NCBI GenBank assembly: GCA_039990395.1 | Contig: JBDXFZ010000146.1 | Coordinates: 1,240,001 to 1,304,000, forward strand | Source of the DNA: CALINF01 sp039990395 | GTDB taxonomy: Bacteria; Pseudomonadota; Gammaproteobacteria; Pseudomonadales; Halieaceae | DNA: 64,000 bases | Reading direction: 5' to 3' | Shown: positions 1 to 7,914 of the stretch, piece after piece | Layout of the letters: each line of letters begins with the position of its first letter | Position numbering within the stretch: the first letter of the stretch is position 1 | Notes under the pieces: generated by a model | What the model saw: the letters and a program-made list of their open reading frames with translations, nothing else | Databases searched by the model: none | Told to the model about the DNA's origin: nothing | Position numbers and translations under genes: made by a program

Positions 1-37
1 GTACCCCTATTGGCTGCTCATTCGATATTGCTCAGCT

Positions 38-1060
38 CTATTCTTGATCAAAATAAGGCCGAGTACGATTGGCTATGGCCACCAATGAAAGCATCGCGGG
101 TACTTCTACGAGTACACCCACTACGGTAGCCAACGCCGCGCCTGAATTCAGACCAAATAGAGAGATAGCAACAGCTACGGCCAGCTCAAAGAAGTTAGAG
201 GTGCCTATTAGACAGGCTGGCGCAGCAATATTATGAGGCAGTTTCATTAGATATGCGGCAATGTAGGCAATGGTAAAAATGCCGTATGTCTGCAGCAACA
301 ATGGAATGGCGATCAGAACAATTGCTTGAGGCTGATCAACTATTTTTTCAGCTTGAAAGCCAAACAGCAAAAGCACTGTGGCAAGCAATCCGATTGCTGA
401 CCAAGGCTTAAGCCTTTTTACCAGAGCCTCCACCCGCCCATCACGGTGGCTTGCCTCTAATCGCCGCCGTGTAATTGCGCCCGCAACGAGCGGCAGAACC
501 ACATATAGAGCAACCGACAGAAGCAGCGTTTCCCAAGGCACGATAATGTCAGATACACCAAGCAACAATGCGGCAAGCGGTGCAAACGCGAACACCATGA
601 TCACGTCATTTACCGACACCTGTACCAATGTATAGTTGGGATCACCTTTGGTTAGCTGACTCCAAACAAACACCATGGCTGTACACGGCGCCACGCCCAG
701 CAATATCATACCAGCGATGTACTCGGAGGCGGACGCAGGGTCTACCCAATCCGCAAAAATTATCTTGAAGAACAGCAAGCCCAACGCAGCCATCGTGAAC
801 GGCTTAATAAACCAGTTGATAACCAGTGTGAGCAACAGCCCTTTTGGCCGTCTTCCGACGTCTTTGATAGCAGAAAAATCAATCTGCACCATCATCGGAT
901 AAATCATTACCCATATGAGGGCCGCCACCACTAGGTTGACGTGCGCATACGACAAAGTAGAGATGGTTTGAAAAAAGGCTGGCATGAGGTTGCCAAGTAA
1001 CACGCCGCCAATAATGCAAAGACCAACCCAAACAGAAAGGTATCGTTCAAAAAGCCCCAT
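38..1060 (-). CDS. acr3: ACR3-family arsenite efflux permease
   Basis: A 340-residue polytopic inner-membrane protein with about ten hydrophobic segments, the normal size for ACR3 carriers. It is expected to export arsenite (and perhaps antimonite) using the proton gradient. The family signature GVAPCTAMVFVWSQL lies at about residues 122-136 and contains the conserved substrate-binding cysteine (C126). A conserved glutamate follows near the C terminus in LVEVPAM. The start is preceded by a GGGGG-rich ribosome binding site. No arsR or arsC is visible on this side; the rest of an ars operon, if any, would lie outside the window or elsewhere. The family assignment is firm, the substrate is inferred from family. 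Confidence 0.93.
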   Translation of the reverse strand: MGLFERYLSVWVGLCIIGGVLLGNLMPAFFQTISTLSYAHVNLVVAALIWVMIYPMMVQIDFSAIKDVGRRPKGLLLTLVINWFIKPFTMAALGLLFFKIIFADWVDPASASEYIAGMILLGVAPCTAMVFVWSQLTKGDPNYTLVQVSVNDVIMVFAFAPLAALLLGVSDIIVPWETLLLSVALYVVLPLVAGAITRRRLEASHRDGRVEALVKRLKPWSAIGLLATVLLLFGFQAEKIVDQPQAIVLIAIPLLLQTYGIFTIAYIAAYLMKLPHNIAAPACLIGTSNFFELAVAVAISLFGLNSGAALATVVGVLVEVPAMLSLVAIANRTRPYFDQE

Positions 1061-1179
1061 ATGCTTTTACCCCCACGTTACTCATCATTTGTGTTTCCTT
1101 GCACTAGCCAGATACATTGATCGAGCCAAAACCACGTGAATGGGACAACTTCTCGCCACCGTGCTGCACATACAGTTGC

Positions 1180-1572
1180 TTACGACAGCGCCTTGAATGT
1201 ATCGAGCATTTCGTCCCACTCGGCTGCCATAGACGCTGTCCAGCGCTGCGCCAAGTCGGCGCGACATGAGTCCCTTACTACACCAAAAAACTCATCGAAC
1301 TGGCCTGCGGGAACTCCATATCCGTCATGTAGGATGCGAGAGGTGGATACAAGGCTTGCGGCGATCTGATTTTCACCCAAGTGATCCATGATGCACTCGA
1401 ATGCCTGCTGCAGCATAGAACCTCTGACACCCCCATCTGTATCCATGATGAAGAGCGACTCGAGATCTGGGTACCGGGTGAAAAGTAGCGCATACACGGA
1501 CTCAGTTGGATCAGCTTTGACCTCCGCCCATTGAGCCAGCGAGTCAAGAATGTGTGAGCCTTTAACGGTCAT
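1180..1572 (-). CDS. globin-like protein
   Basis: A 130-residue protein that reads as a bacterial single-domain globin. It has a helix-B-like FTRYPDLESLF, an E-helix region with a central FECIMDHLG, and a likely proximal (F8) histidine in RILHDGYGVP followed by a typical G/H-helix tail ending EWDEMLDTFKAL. It probably binds haem and handles O2, NO or redox signals. I start it at the ATG at 1572, which has GAGG eight bases upstream; the longer reading frame begins with a TTG lacking a good site. It sits about 120 bases downstream of nothing obvious and upstream of acr3 on the same strand, so co-transcription with acr3 is possible. Confidence 0.72.
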   Translation of the reverse strand: MTVKGSHILDSLAQWAEVKADPTESVYALLFTRYPDLESLFIMDTDGGVRGSMLQQAFECIMDHLGENQIAASLVSTSRILHDGYGVPAGQFDEFFGVVRDSCRADLAQRWTASMAAEWDEMLDTFKALS

Positions 1573-1714
1573 CAATGGTACCTCGCAGTGATAAGGCAAG
1601 CCGTAGGATGCTTTTTACTAGTATTCGACAATTCAGGTTAACAATATACCGAAATAACCCAAGGAAGATTACCTGCCATAGCTGAAGGCTCAATCTGCTG
1701 AACGTAAGACAGAC

Positions 1715-1744
1715 AAAAAAATGCCCGGCTCGAGGGCCAGGCAA
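1715..1744 (-). terminator. rho-independent terminator after the 72-aa gene
   Basis: Read on the minus strand, an imperfect GC-rich hairpin (outer arms TGCC/GGCA, inner GGC/GCC) is followed by seven T residues. It lies 45 bases past the stop of the small gene at 1790-2008. The bases just before it, TCCCTACCTTTGCC, resemble those before the next terminator upstream on this strand. Confidence 0.7.
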
Positions 1745-1789
1745 AGGTAGGGATCTATGCTACAAGCAGTATTGGCTTGCTTGCAGGTA

Positions 1790-2008
1790 TTAGTCGTTAG
1801 CTTCCAGTAGTTCCAGATGACCCAGTAAGCTACAAAATTCTTGCGCAGTTGCGTCAAAGCGCTGATGCAGCGACTGCTGGCCACCCGCATGGTGAAGTCG
1901 TTTTCTACCCTGCTCCACCAGTGCTACCAGCACGGTCAACTCGGTATCAGTAAGTTCAACGGTTACTGCTGACTCACCCTCGCTCTTTTGCAATGCTATT
2001 GTTTTCAT
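1790..2008 (-). CDS. small hypothetical protein (72 aa)
   Basis: Predicted soluble 72-residue protein, not recognised. It begins with a basic beta-like stretch (MKTIALQKSEGES), then has a leucine/valine-rich helix (VELTDTELTVLVALVEQG) and a second helical half with several His and Gln. An AAGAG stretch lies just before the ATG. It is bracketed by its own strong downstream terminator and by the terminator of the gene upstream, so it is probably transcribed as a single small unit. No cysteines, no signal peptide, no membrane segment. The clean terminators on both sides are the best argument that it is real. Confidence 0.6.
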   Translation of the reverse strand: MKTIALQKSEGESAVTVELTDTELTVLVALVEQGRKRLHHAGGQQSLHQRFDATAQEFCSLLGHLELLEAND

Positions 2009-2027
2009 CTCTTCATTTACGCCCTTG

Positions 2028-2067
2028 AAAAAGAGCCCGGTTTCTTGCCTGCTGGTAAGGCCGGGCC
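2028..2067 (-). terminator. rho-independent terminator after the 135-aa gene
   Basis: On the minus strand GGCCCGGCC pairs with ACCGGGCTC around a loop of about 20 bases, followed by a run of T. It lies about 30 bases past the stop at 2098. It shares the preceding GTCCCTACTTTGGCC-type lead with the terminator at 1715-1744. Confidence 0.7.
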
Positions 2068-2097
2068 AAAGTAGGGACCAGTCCTTCGCAGTGCAGC

Positions 2098-2505
2098 CTA
2101 TGCGGCCAACTGTTGCTCGAAGGCTTCGGGGTGCGAAGTGCGCACCGCCTCAAAACTATAATCTTCCATGCCCAGCTCCTTCAGGGCTGCTGCCGTCTCA
2201 TCATTACTGCGCGAACTCAATCGCTTGGAGATTGCCGCAATCAAACCGTGACGGTTAACCAACTGCCAGGTACCTGTTGCTCGTGTGCGCTTACCTTTTG
2301 CGTGGCTCAGTGCCTCTTCGTAGGCGAATATCGCCCGCGCAGCTGCGTGCTCAGCCTCAGTGGCAACATCGTGCTGCTCTGCACGCAAATCAACAGCACG
2401 GCGATAGGCCTGTGTTGCCAATTCGGGATGGCCTTTACGAATGGCATTGCGTGCAAAGACATAGCACTTTTCGGGATCACTAATTCGGGCTACCAACTCA
2501 TGCAT
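2098..2505 (-). CDS. hypothetical helical protein (135 aa)
   Basis: A 135-residue protein predicted largely helical, not assigned to a named family. The N-terminal half (ELVARISDPEKCYVFARNAIRKGHPELATQAYRRAVDLRA) reads like one helix-turn-helix repeat pair of the tetratricopeptide kind. The C-terminal half has GTWQLVNRHGLIAAISKRLS and a conserved-looking FEAVRTSHPEAF. The start has GGAGAG at a good spacing, and an AT-rich stretch at 2634-2690 offers a promoter. Cytoplasmic, role unknown. Proteins of this size and make-up occur as lone genes in gammaproteobacteria, which is general recollection, not a search result. Confidence 0.65.
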   Translation of the reverse strand: MHELVARISDPEKCYVFARNAIRKGHPELATQAYRRAVDLRAEQHDVATEAEHAAARAIFAYEEALSHAKGKRTRATGTWQLVNRHGLIAAISKRLSSRSNDETAAALKELGMEDYSFEAVRTSHPEAFEQQLAA

Positions 2506-2691
2506 TTTTACTCTCCTGGCCAGCTACTCAACACCGGCTGTGACTGTGCGCTTGGGTACGGAAGAGAGAATACGGAAATAGCCACAGACGCCACATGGCC
2601 GCCGGCGCCAACTGCATGGCCAATCACGCCATAATTGAAATTCAGTATAGAATTTACTGTAATTAAATTAGGTAATTATATGATTTAAAAC

Positions 2692-2724
2692 AAAAAAACC
2701 CGCATATCAATGATTGATAGCGGG
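2692..2724 (-). terminator. rho-independent terminator downstream of the UspA gene
   Basis: Minus strand: CCCGC-TATCAA-loop-TTGATA-(T)-GCGGG, then seven T. A long stem with one bulged base. It lies 168 bases past the stop of the UspA gene and probably ends that transcript. Confidence 0.75.
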
Positions 2725-2773
2725 CCAAAACAGCCTGATGCTTCGGGGCAGAAACACAGGCCAGGGGACGTTA

Positions 2774-2794
2774 GTACGCACGGGGAGTGCGTAC
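2774..2794. repeat. perfect inverted repeat GTACGCAC/GTGCGTAC
   Basis: Two perfect eight-base arms separated by GGGGA. There is no T-run directly next to it on the minus strand, so it is either an RNA hairpin at the 3' end of the UspA transcript or a protein-binding dyad. Confidence 0.55.
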
Positions 2795-2892
2795 CATTAA
2801 ATAATGTAGTCAGTATTTTTGAAAGCGCAAATTTTGATCAAACTCACGCAATATCCCGGCCCATAGGACAACTGAAGCGGTATTGAAACGGC

Positions 2893-3759
2893 TCAGGGTT
2901 TTACGGCAAGCACGTCGGTCTTCAGATGGCGGAGAACGGCTTCAGCGGTATTGCCTATCAACCGCGCGCGCACACCCCGCCGACCAATTGTGCCCAACAC
3001 GACAATTTGTGCGCGGAGCTTGGCTGCATCGGAGGTGATGACCTTGTCTACAGGGCCGCGCTTAAAGCGAAATGTCTTTTCGGGCAGCTCGTGCGCCTCA
3101 GCCAATTCGAGCAGATGAGGACGCATCGCCTCCTTCTGCTCTTTGACGTAAGCCAAGGGATCCAACAAATCCAGATCTGCCAATAATGTGGGTACTTCAA
3201 TCGCCGATATAATCCTAAGCTCAGCATTCAAGCCTACAGCCAAGCGCTTGCCCGCCTCTATCAGTGCATGATTCAGGCGCTGTTTGGCTTTGTTGCCGGT
3301 GCTCAAATCCAGCGCCACCAACACTGGCTTGGTTCTCGACCACTTTTTCTCCGCCACCAGCATAATGGGGGCTGCGCACTCGCGTAGTAAGTGCCAATCA
3401 GTAGAGGTGTACGTCAATGTGCCTGTGTTATGCGCTGTTTTTACCACGGCAAAGTAACCAGTGGCGGCGCGCTTAACAATCCAGGGGTGAATATCCTTTT
3501 GCCATATGACTTTCAGGCTGACTTTTTGTCCTTCCTTGGCATACTTATCTATACGCTCCCTGATAGAACGCTCACGCTCTGCCAATAATTGCTGCTTAAT
3601 CTTTGATTGCTCAGCATTGGCCACCTTCAAGCGTTTTAACGGTGCGTAAGTAAAGGCGACCACTTCTGCGGAATGCCCCAGCCTATGAGCCAACTCCAGG
3701 CCACGCGGCGTTGCTGAGCATTTGTCCTGCAAGTCCGCAATAATAAGAATCTTACCCAT
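2893..3759 (-). CDS. tandem universal stress protein (UspA domains)
   Basis: About 288 residues made of two consecutive UspA domains (roughly 1-140 and 148-288), as in UspE-type proteins. The second domain ends with the ATP-binding signature GTIGRRGVRARLIGNTAEAV and the terminal strand DVLAVKP. The first domain lacks a full copy of that motif (IMLVAEKKWS). It is expected to be a cytoplasmic nucleotide-binding protein induced by stress or stasis. I prefer the ATG at 3759 (MGKILIIADLQ), with AAGGCGG seven bases upstream and the beta-strand that normally opens a Usp domain, over the frame's first ATG at 3786. Confidence 0.9.
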   Translation of the reverse strand: MGKILIIADLQDKCSATPRGLELAHRLGHSAEVVAFTYAPLKRLKVANAEQSKIKQQLLAERERSIRERIDKYAKEGQKVSLKVIWQKDIHPWIVKRAATGYFAVVKTAHNTGTLTYTSTDWHLLRECAAPIMLVAEKKWSRTKPVLVALDLSTGNKAKQRLNHALIEAGKRLAVGLNAELRIISAIEVPTLLADLDLLDPLAYVKEQKEAMRPHLLELAEAHELPEKTFRFKRGPVDKVITSDAAKLRAQIVVLGTIGRRGVRARLIGNTAEAVLRHLKTDVLAVKP

Positions 3760-3831
3760 CGATAAACCGCCTTTGGCTGTATTCAAAAGAACTATTATAG
3801 AGCCTAGTCATCAGCTGGACAGCCAAATAAA

Positions 3832-4239
3832 TCAAGATAAGGTTAATCTCGCGTCATATGACGGTGTTGGTTGGTACTGAAAGGTCGTTCTACAGGAACC
3901 GCACACCCAATGTCTGGACCAGGTTTTATAGCGTCGATACGTTAGCAATACGTCGAGTGACAGGCACGCAAGCAAGCACAGAGCGACTGCGCCAAGCGCC
4001 TGCATGGCTGAGTAATAACCCAGGTACCAAAGTATCACGGCAGGAATTGAGGTGCCTACTAGCAAGCCCGAGAACACGACAAACAGCGACCGGGGTGGGC
4101 AGGCTTGTGGTGTACGTACAGAGTACCACTCGAAGCTTTTACCCAGCGCGTTACCGGCCATCAAACAGTGAAACAACTGCCGTCGCGACGCGGTTTGCGG
4201 CGAACGGCAGTCCGGACAATTGGTAGGGTCTTCGATCAC
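3832..4239 (-). CDS. zinc-ribbon membrane protein, unknown function
   Basis: A 135-residue protein with a CPDC pair at residues 8-11, a central hydrophobic region of about two membrane segments (SLFVVFSGLLVGTSIPAVILWYL and ALGAVALCLLACLSLDVLL), and a second pair CGSC at about 113-116. The two pairs could meet across the membrane hairpin to form one zinc ribbon on the cytoplasmic side. Its start overlaps the stop of the gene at 4236-4490 by four bases, so the two are translationally coupled. No family recognised. Confidence 0.65.
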   Translation of the reverse strand: MIEDPTNCPDCRSPQTASRRQLFHCLMAGNALGKSFEWYSVRTPQACPPRSLFVVFSGLLVGTSIPAVILWYLGYYSAMQALGAVALCLLACLSLDVLLTYRRYKTWSRHWVCGSCRTTFQYQPTPSYDARLTLS

Positions 4240-4490
4240 GCCTGGGCTCCTCGCAGATACCAGCGAGCGCCAGCCTGTGCGACTTTGCCATCATGCAGTA
4301 AATCCTCCAAAACCCGCTCAACTATGCCTGCGTGATACTCGCCATTGGCGGGCGGGGCCCAATCGTTCAGAAATCCCACTATCTCCGTCGTGGTTGCACC
4401 ACCACGATGACCTACACGTAGCGCCAGAAACACCATGGATTTAACCATGCTCATGACTTTGTCTGTAATAACCGTAATTGGATTCTGCAT
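4236..4490 (-). CDS. small protein, winged-helix-like
   Basis: An 84-residue protein. After a short N-terminal helix it reads like a winged helix: GGATTTEIVGFLN would be the recognition region, then a helix ERVLEDLLHDGKV and a strand pair AQAGARWYLR that would be the wing. It is preceded by GAGGACGAGG. It overlaps the zinc-ribbon membrane gene by four bases, so the two products probably act together. DNA binding is inference from fold-like pattern only. Confidence 0.62.
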   Translation of the reverse strand: MQNPITVITDKVMSMVKSMVFLALRVGHRGGATTTEIVGFLNDWAPPANGEYHAGIVERVLEDLLHDGKVAQAGARWYLRGAQA

Positions 4491-4531
4491 TGCCTCGTCC
4501 TCTTATGAGTTAACGAGGCCTACCTTAGCGA

Positions 4532-4663
4532 ATGAAGATGCGACAAAGGATGGCTACAAGCGCCACCAGCATGGCCGGGAGCGACATTTTTCGGGGTGGG
4601 ATGTACTACTGGACTTGTGCGCTAGTCGTTATCGGGGTGATCGCGGTACTCTGCTGGCGCTAA
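4532..4663 (+). CDS. possible 43-aa single-span membrane peptide
   Basis: A short ORF in the gap between the 84-aa gene and the AraC gene. It encodes a basic N-terminal half and one clear membrane segment, WTCALVVIGVIAVLCW, ending in Arg. An alternative start inside it (at 4601) is preceded by GGGGTGGG. It overlaps the 3' end of the opposing AraC gene by 42 bases, and the first ATG has no ribosome binding site. Listed only because the hydrophobic segment is clean; it may be chance. Confidence 0.2.
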   Translation: MKMRQRMATSATSMAGSDIFRGGMYYWTCALVVIGVIAVLCWR

Positions 4664-5647
4664 CCCCGTCCAGCGCTTAAATGCACGTGAGAACGTACTC
4701 GGCTCTGAAAAGCCTAGCATATACGCTGTTTCTACTACTGAGCGGCTGGGTTGGCGCAGGTATTTACGCGCTAGCTGCAAGCGCGTGTCCTGCAACAGGT
4801 CCATGAAGCTTGTGCCCTCATCCTTTAGTTTGCGCTGCAATGTGCGATTACTCACGCTCAGGGCGTCCGCGATCTGGTCCTGACTGGGAGGACCGTCGGG
4901 TAGGCGTTCTACAATCTTGATAACCACGTCCCGAGATACGCCCTGCGACATAAAGCTGTCGAGGTATGCCTGAGTTTGTTCATCGTTGGCACGCGCCAAT
5001 TCTGGATCACCTGTTACCAGGGGATCCATAATATCGCTGCGCACCCACGTCATGCGCGTACGATCACAATTGAACTTTACTTTGGACGCCAACATCGACG
5101 CCCACCGGTCGGGCTCTCTTGGCGTAGGACGCTCCAACTCGATTGCTATGGGGGCGATATACTCTCCAAGCGTTAATCGGCACATACGCGCGATCATACC
5201 AATCGCAAAATCCCTACCTGCATAGGCAAAATTGTCGATTTCAACTGTTCTGTCCAGTAACACGTGAACCAGATCATCATCTTCCTCGATATGGGGGTTG
5301 GCACCGGTACTAATGAGTTTGCCAAAGCGCACCATGCGGCGAAGGCCATCGTACACTGTATCGCTAGCCAACCAGGCTAATCCCAAACCGTGCAGACTCT
5401 GCGGCTGCATCTGATCCGCAGCCACAAGACCAAAGGCTTCATCGTCGGTGACCGTCACACATTCGTGCATGAAGCGATTCCACAGATCATGTGAAAGCCG
5501 CCAATCTGGTCTGGCCAGCCCGGCAGGGTCTATACCGACTCTCTCCAATACCTCCATCGCATCAACGCCCCGCAATCGCAATGCACGCGAAGCTGGCAGC
5601 ACAAAAGTCGCAAGCATGCTGTGTTCAATCAAAGGGGCGTCATCCAT
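4622..5647 (-). CDS. AraC-family transcriptional regulator
   Basis: 341 residues. Residues about 20-215 form the Arabinose_bd-like effector domain typical of the OruR/ArgR-like AraC subgroup. The C-terminal 100 residues are the double helix-turn-helix: DQIADALSVSNRTLQRKLKDEG then the second motif SVVETAYMLGFSEPSTFSRAFKRWTG, which carries the family signature. Cytoplasmic DNA-binding activator. The effector is unknown. Members of this subgroup often regulate lipid or aldehyde catabolism genes nearby, so the downstream small genes or the divergent region are candidate targets, without direct evidence. Confidence 0.92.
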   Translation of the reverse strand: MDDAPLIEHSMLATFVLPASRALRLRGVDAMEVLERVGIDPAGLARPDWRLSHDLWNRFMHECVTVTDDEAFGLVAADQMQPQSLHGLGLAWLASDTVYDGLRRMVRFGKLISTGANPHIEEDDDLVHVLLDRTVEIDNFAYAGRDFAIGMIARMCRLTLGEYIAPIAIELERPTPREPDRWASMLASKVKFNCDRTRMTWVRSDIMDPLVTGDPELARANDEQTQAYLDSFMSQGVSRDVVIKIVERLPDGPPSQDQIADALSVSNRTLQRKLKDEGTSFMDLLQDTRLQLARKYLRQPSRSVVETAYMLGFSEPSTFSRAFKRWTGLAPAEYRDHPDND

Positions 5648-5719
5648 GGGTGATATTCATCCTGATGGTTGAAAGTTTATGGTAACTGAGTGTGCACAGA
5701 TTTCGGAAAGGTCATCCAT

Positions 5720-6949
5720 TTATCCATAGAACCAGTACGCCACGCCGATTGCAGCAATGATACCGGCAAAGTCCGCCGCCAGACCGCAAGCTAGCGCGTG
5801 GCGAGCGTGCCGAATACCGACAGAGCCAAAGTAAACCGCCAGGACATAAAAGGTGGTTTCGGTGGAACCTTGCAAGGTAGCCGCCAACCTGCCTTGAAAT
5901 GAGTCAACACCGAACGTATTCATAGTATCAATCATCATGGCTCGCGCGCCTGACCCAGACAATGGCTTCATCAACGCCGTTGGTAACGTATCAACCCAGC
6001 GAGCATCGGCACCCAGTGACAATACCACAGCACGCGCTGCCTCCAGCAGGATATCCAGTGCGCCACTGGCGCGAAACACGCCGATCGCCACCAACATCGC
6101 CAACAGATAGGGAATAATCGAAATGGCAGTCTCAAACCCCTGCTTTGCCCCTTCGATAAAAGTCTCGTACACATTGACCGATCTTCGATGCGCAACCACC
6201 AAAAACAGCATAATAAGCGAAACGATCAGAAAGTTACTCACCAAGCTGGACTGACGCTGCAGCTCAATAGCGGTGAGCGTAGAGAACCAGCCAATGAGAG
6301 CCAGTAGCGCTGCGAAACCCAAGCCAAGCACACCCAGTAACACCGAATCTCGCAGATTGATACGCTGCACCCAGGCTGTCACCAGTAAACCCACCAGCGT
6401 CGAACAACTGGTTGCGATAAGAATAGGAATGAAAACTGCTGCGGGATCGGGCGCACCCATTTGTGCCCTGTAAAGCAAAATGGTTACGGGGAACAACGTC
6501 ACAGAAGAGGTATTCAATACCAGAAACAAGATCTGTGCGTTCGTTGCCACTTCGGGCGTCGGGTTAAGTGTCTGCAGGTCTTGCATGGCCTTGATACCCA
6601 ACGGCGTAGCGGCATTATCCAACCCAAGAATATTGGCAGAGAGGTTCAGGGTCATAGAGGATATTGCGGGGTGCCCACTCGGCACATCCGGCATCAACCG
6701 GGTAAAAACCGGAGAAAGCAATCTGGCAAGTTTGTCGATCAGACCACTTGCCTCACCGACTGCGACTACGCCCAACCATAATGCCATCAAGCCAATCAGT
6801 CCGATCGCCAACTCAACGCTGAGCCGCGCCATCTCAAACAGCGACGACACCATTCGCTGAAAAACGTCTGCGTCGCCAATCCAAAGCCATTGGGCCAGAC
6901 TGCTTATAAAAGCAACTAGAAAGAAACCCAGCCAGATTCTGTGCAACAT
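5720..6949 (-). CDS. SpmA/SpmB-like nucleoside-recognition (Gate) membrane protein
   Basis: 409 residues, about ten membrane segments, composed of two Gate (nucleoside recognition) domains fused in one chain, corresponding to the separate SpmA and SpmB proteins of Bacillus. Recognisable parts are MTLNLSANILGLDNAATPLGIKAMQ in the SpmA-like half and KPLSGSGARAMMID plus QGSTETTFYVLAVYFGSVG in the SpmB-like half. Predicted inner-membrane transporter or channel of unknown substrate; the organism need not sporulate. The start ATG overlaps the stop of the hydrolase gene at 6949 by one base (TGATG), so the two are co-translated. Confidence 0.85.
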   Translation of the reverse strand: MLHRIWLGFFLVAFISSLAQWLWIGDADVFQRMVSSLFEMARLSVELAIGLIGLMALWLGVVAVGEASGLIDKLARLLSPVFTRLMPDVPSGHPAISSMTLNLSANILGLDNAATPLGIKAMQDLQTLNPTPEVATNAQILFLVLNTSSVTLFPVTILLYRAQMGAPDPAAVFIPILIATSCSTLVGLLVTAWVQRINLRDSVLLGVLGLGFAALLALIGWFSTLTAIELQRQSSLVSNFLIVSLIMLFLVVAHRRSVNVYETFIEGAKQGFETAISIIPYLLAMLVAIGVFRASGALDILLEAARAVVLSLGADARWVDTLPTALMKPLSGSGARAMMIDTMNTFGVDSFQGRLAATLQGSTETTFYVLAVYFGSVGIRHARHALACGLAADFAGIIAAIGVAYWFYG

Positions 6950-7773
6950 CAGTCGGAGTGTCGCTGTAAAAAATCGATCACGTAGCTGGCCGTTTTTTCA
7001 GGAAGCTCCATGGGCAGCAAGTGCCCGCCGGGGCAATGGTGCAATTCAGCCGACGGCTGTAGGCGCGCCCAGCGACGCATCGCGCCAGTCGTTAGTACAT
7101 CAGAATGCTCACCCCGCAATCCCAGCGTCGGTAGGCGTACACGCAGAAGGCGCGGCCACACCCATGGCGCTGAGCCATACACTGCAGCCTCCCAAGCGGC
7201 AGGAAATGATAGCTGCACGCCTCCCTCAGGCAGCGATGACTTACTGGCATGCACATAATCCCACAGCACCTCGTCGGAGAAACGGCTAAAGGCGCGCTTA
7301 CCCCGATAGAAGCTGAACGCGTCTTCATGACTGTCAAAGTGGTCAGGGCGACCTAGTGCACGCCGAATCATCGGCATTTCTGATTTACGCTTTGACGGCA
7401 TAACACCCATCGCAAACACACGCCTGCTTGGCATGAACACTGGGTCGATCAGCATCAACCCCTTAAAAAGCTCAGGGCGTCGCTCGGCGGCCATAAGCGC
7501 TACCACGCCACCCATGGAATGGCCCATCATCCAGACGGGTTGATCAAGCGTTGATTCCACTGTGTGAATCAGATCGTCGGCAAACAATGACCAGTTCAGA
7601 CGCTTAGGGGGCTGACGATCACCCCACATAGGTCGATGCCGATAGCCAGTCAGCTGGCAATGGGGCAGCAAATGGCCAATGAACTGTCGATAGCTCCCCG
7701 GAGGATAACCATTGGCATGGGCAAACAAAACGGATGGGCCACTACCGCCAAATGACTCCAATCTGTCTTGCAT
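6949..7773 (-). CDS. alpha/beta hydrolase
   Basis: 274 residues with a complete alpha/beta-hydrolase fold. The oxyanion loop is FAHANGYPPGSY, the nucleophile elbow is GHSMGG with Ser86, a likely acid lies in RGEHSDVL, and the catalytic His is in CPGGHLLPMELP. No signal peptide, so probably a cytoplasmic esterase or lipase-like enzyme. It is the first gene of a pair with the SpmA/B-like membrane protein, which overlaps it by one base. Substrate unknown. Confidence 0.88.
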   Translation of the reverse strand: MQDRLESFGGSGPSVLFAHANGYPPGSYRQFIGHLLPHCQLTGYRHRPMWGDRQPPKRLNWSLFADDLIHTVESTLDQPVWMMGHSMGGVVALMAAERRPELFKGLMLIDPVFMPSRRVFAMGVMPSKRKSEMPMIRRALGRPDHFDSHEDAFSFYRGKRAFSRFSDEVLWDYVHASKSSLPEGGVQLSFPAAWEAAVYGSAPWVWPRLLRVRLPTLGLRGEHSDVLTTGAMRRWARLQPSAELHHCPGGHLLPMELPEKTASYVIDFLQRHSD

Positions 7774-7859
7774 ACCGTCCGCTCTCCGCTCATCGTTGTC
7801 TGGTTGCCAGACTAAAGCAAAATCATACCTACACCCAAATCTTTACGACATTAGCACTG

Positions 7860-7873
7860 CGCAAATCTTTGCG
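7860..7873. promoter_or_regulatory. short dyad CGCAAA-TC-TTTGCG before fghA
   Basis: A perfect six-base inverted repeat with a two-base spacer in the 141-bp gap between two divergent genes, 41 bases upstream of the fghA start. The position fits an operator for fghA or for the divergent hydrolase. Function is inference. Confidence 0.3.
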
Positions 7874-7914
7874 TTCGATTAAAGTAGTTCCTCTACTGAA
7901 CTAGGGGGTCGAAG

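Larger units (their letters stand above)
2506..2892. other. 387-bp intergenic region with promoter-like and hairpin elements
   Basis: No gene seen. From low to high coordinate it holds an AT-rich stretch (about 2634-2690) suited as promoter of the gene ending at 2098, a strong minus-strand terminator (2692-2724), a perfect eight-base inverted repeat (2774-2794) and the self-complementary decamer TTTGATCAAA near 2834. The last two lie just downstream of the UspA gene. Confidence 0.6.

Noticed and set aside
2829..2843. TTTGATCAAA as an FNR/ANR box
   Set aside because: The FNR site needs TTGAT-N4-ATCAA; here the half-sites are fused without the spacer.
3858..4226. 122-codon plus-strand frame opposite the zinc-ribbon membrane gene
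   Set aside because: Arg- and Thr-rich shadow translation without ribosome binding site; the minus-strand gene has motif and membrane structure.
5720..6949. SpmA/SpmB-like gene as evidence of sporulation
   Set aside because: Gate-domain proteins are widespread in non-sporulating gammaproteobacteria; nothing else here suggests sporulation.
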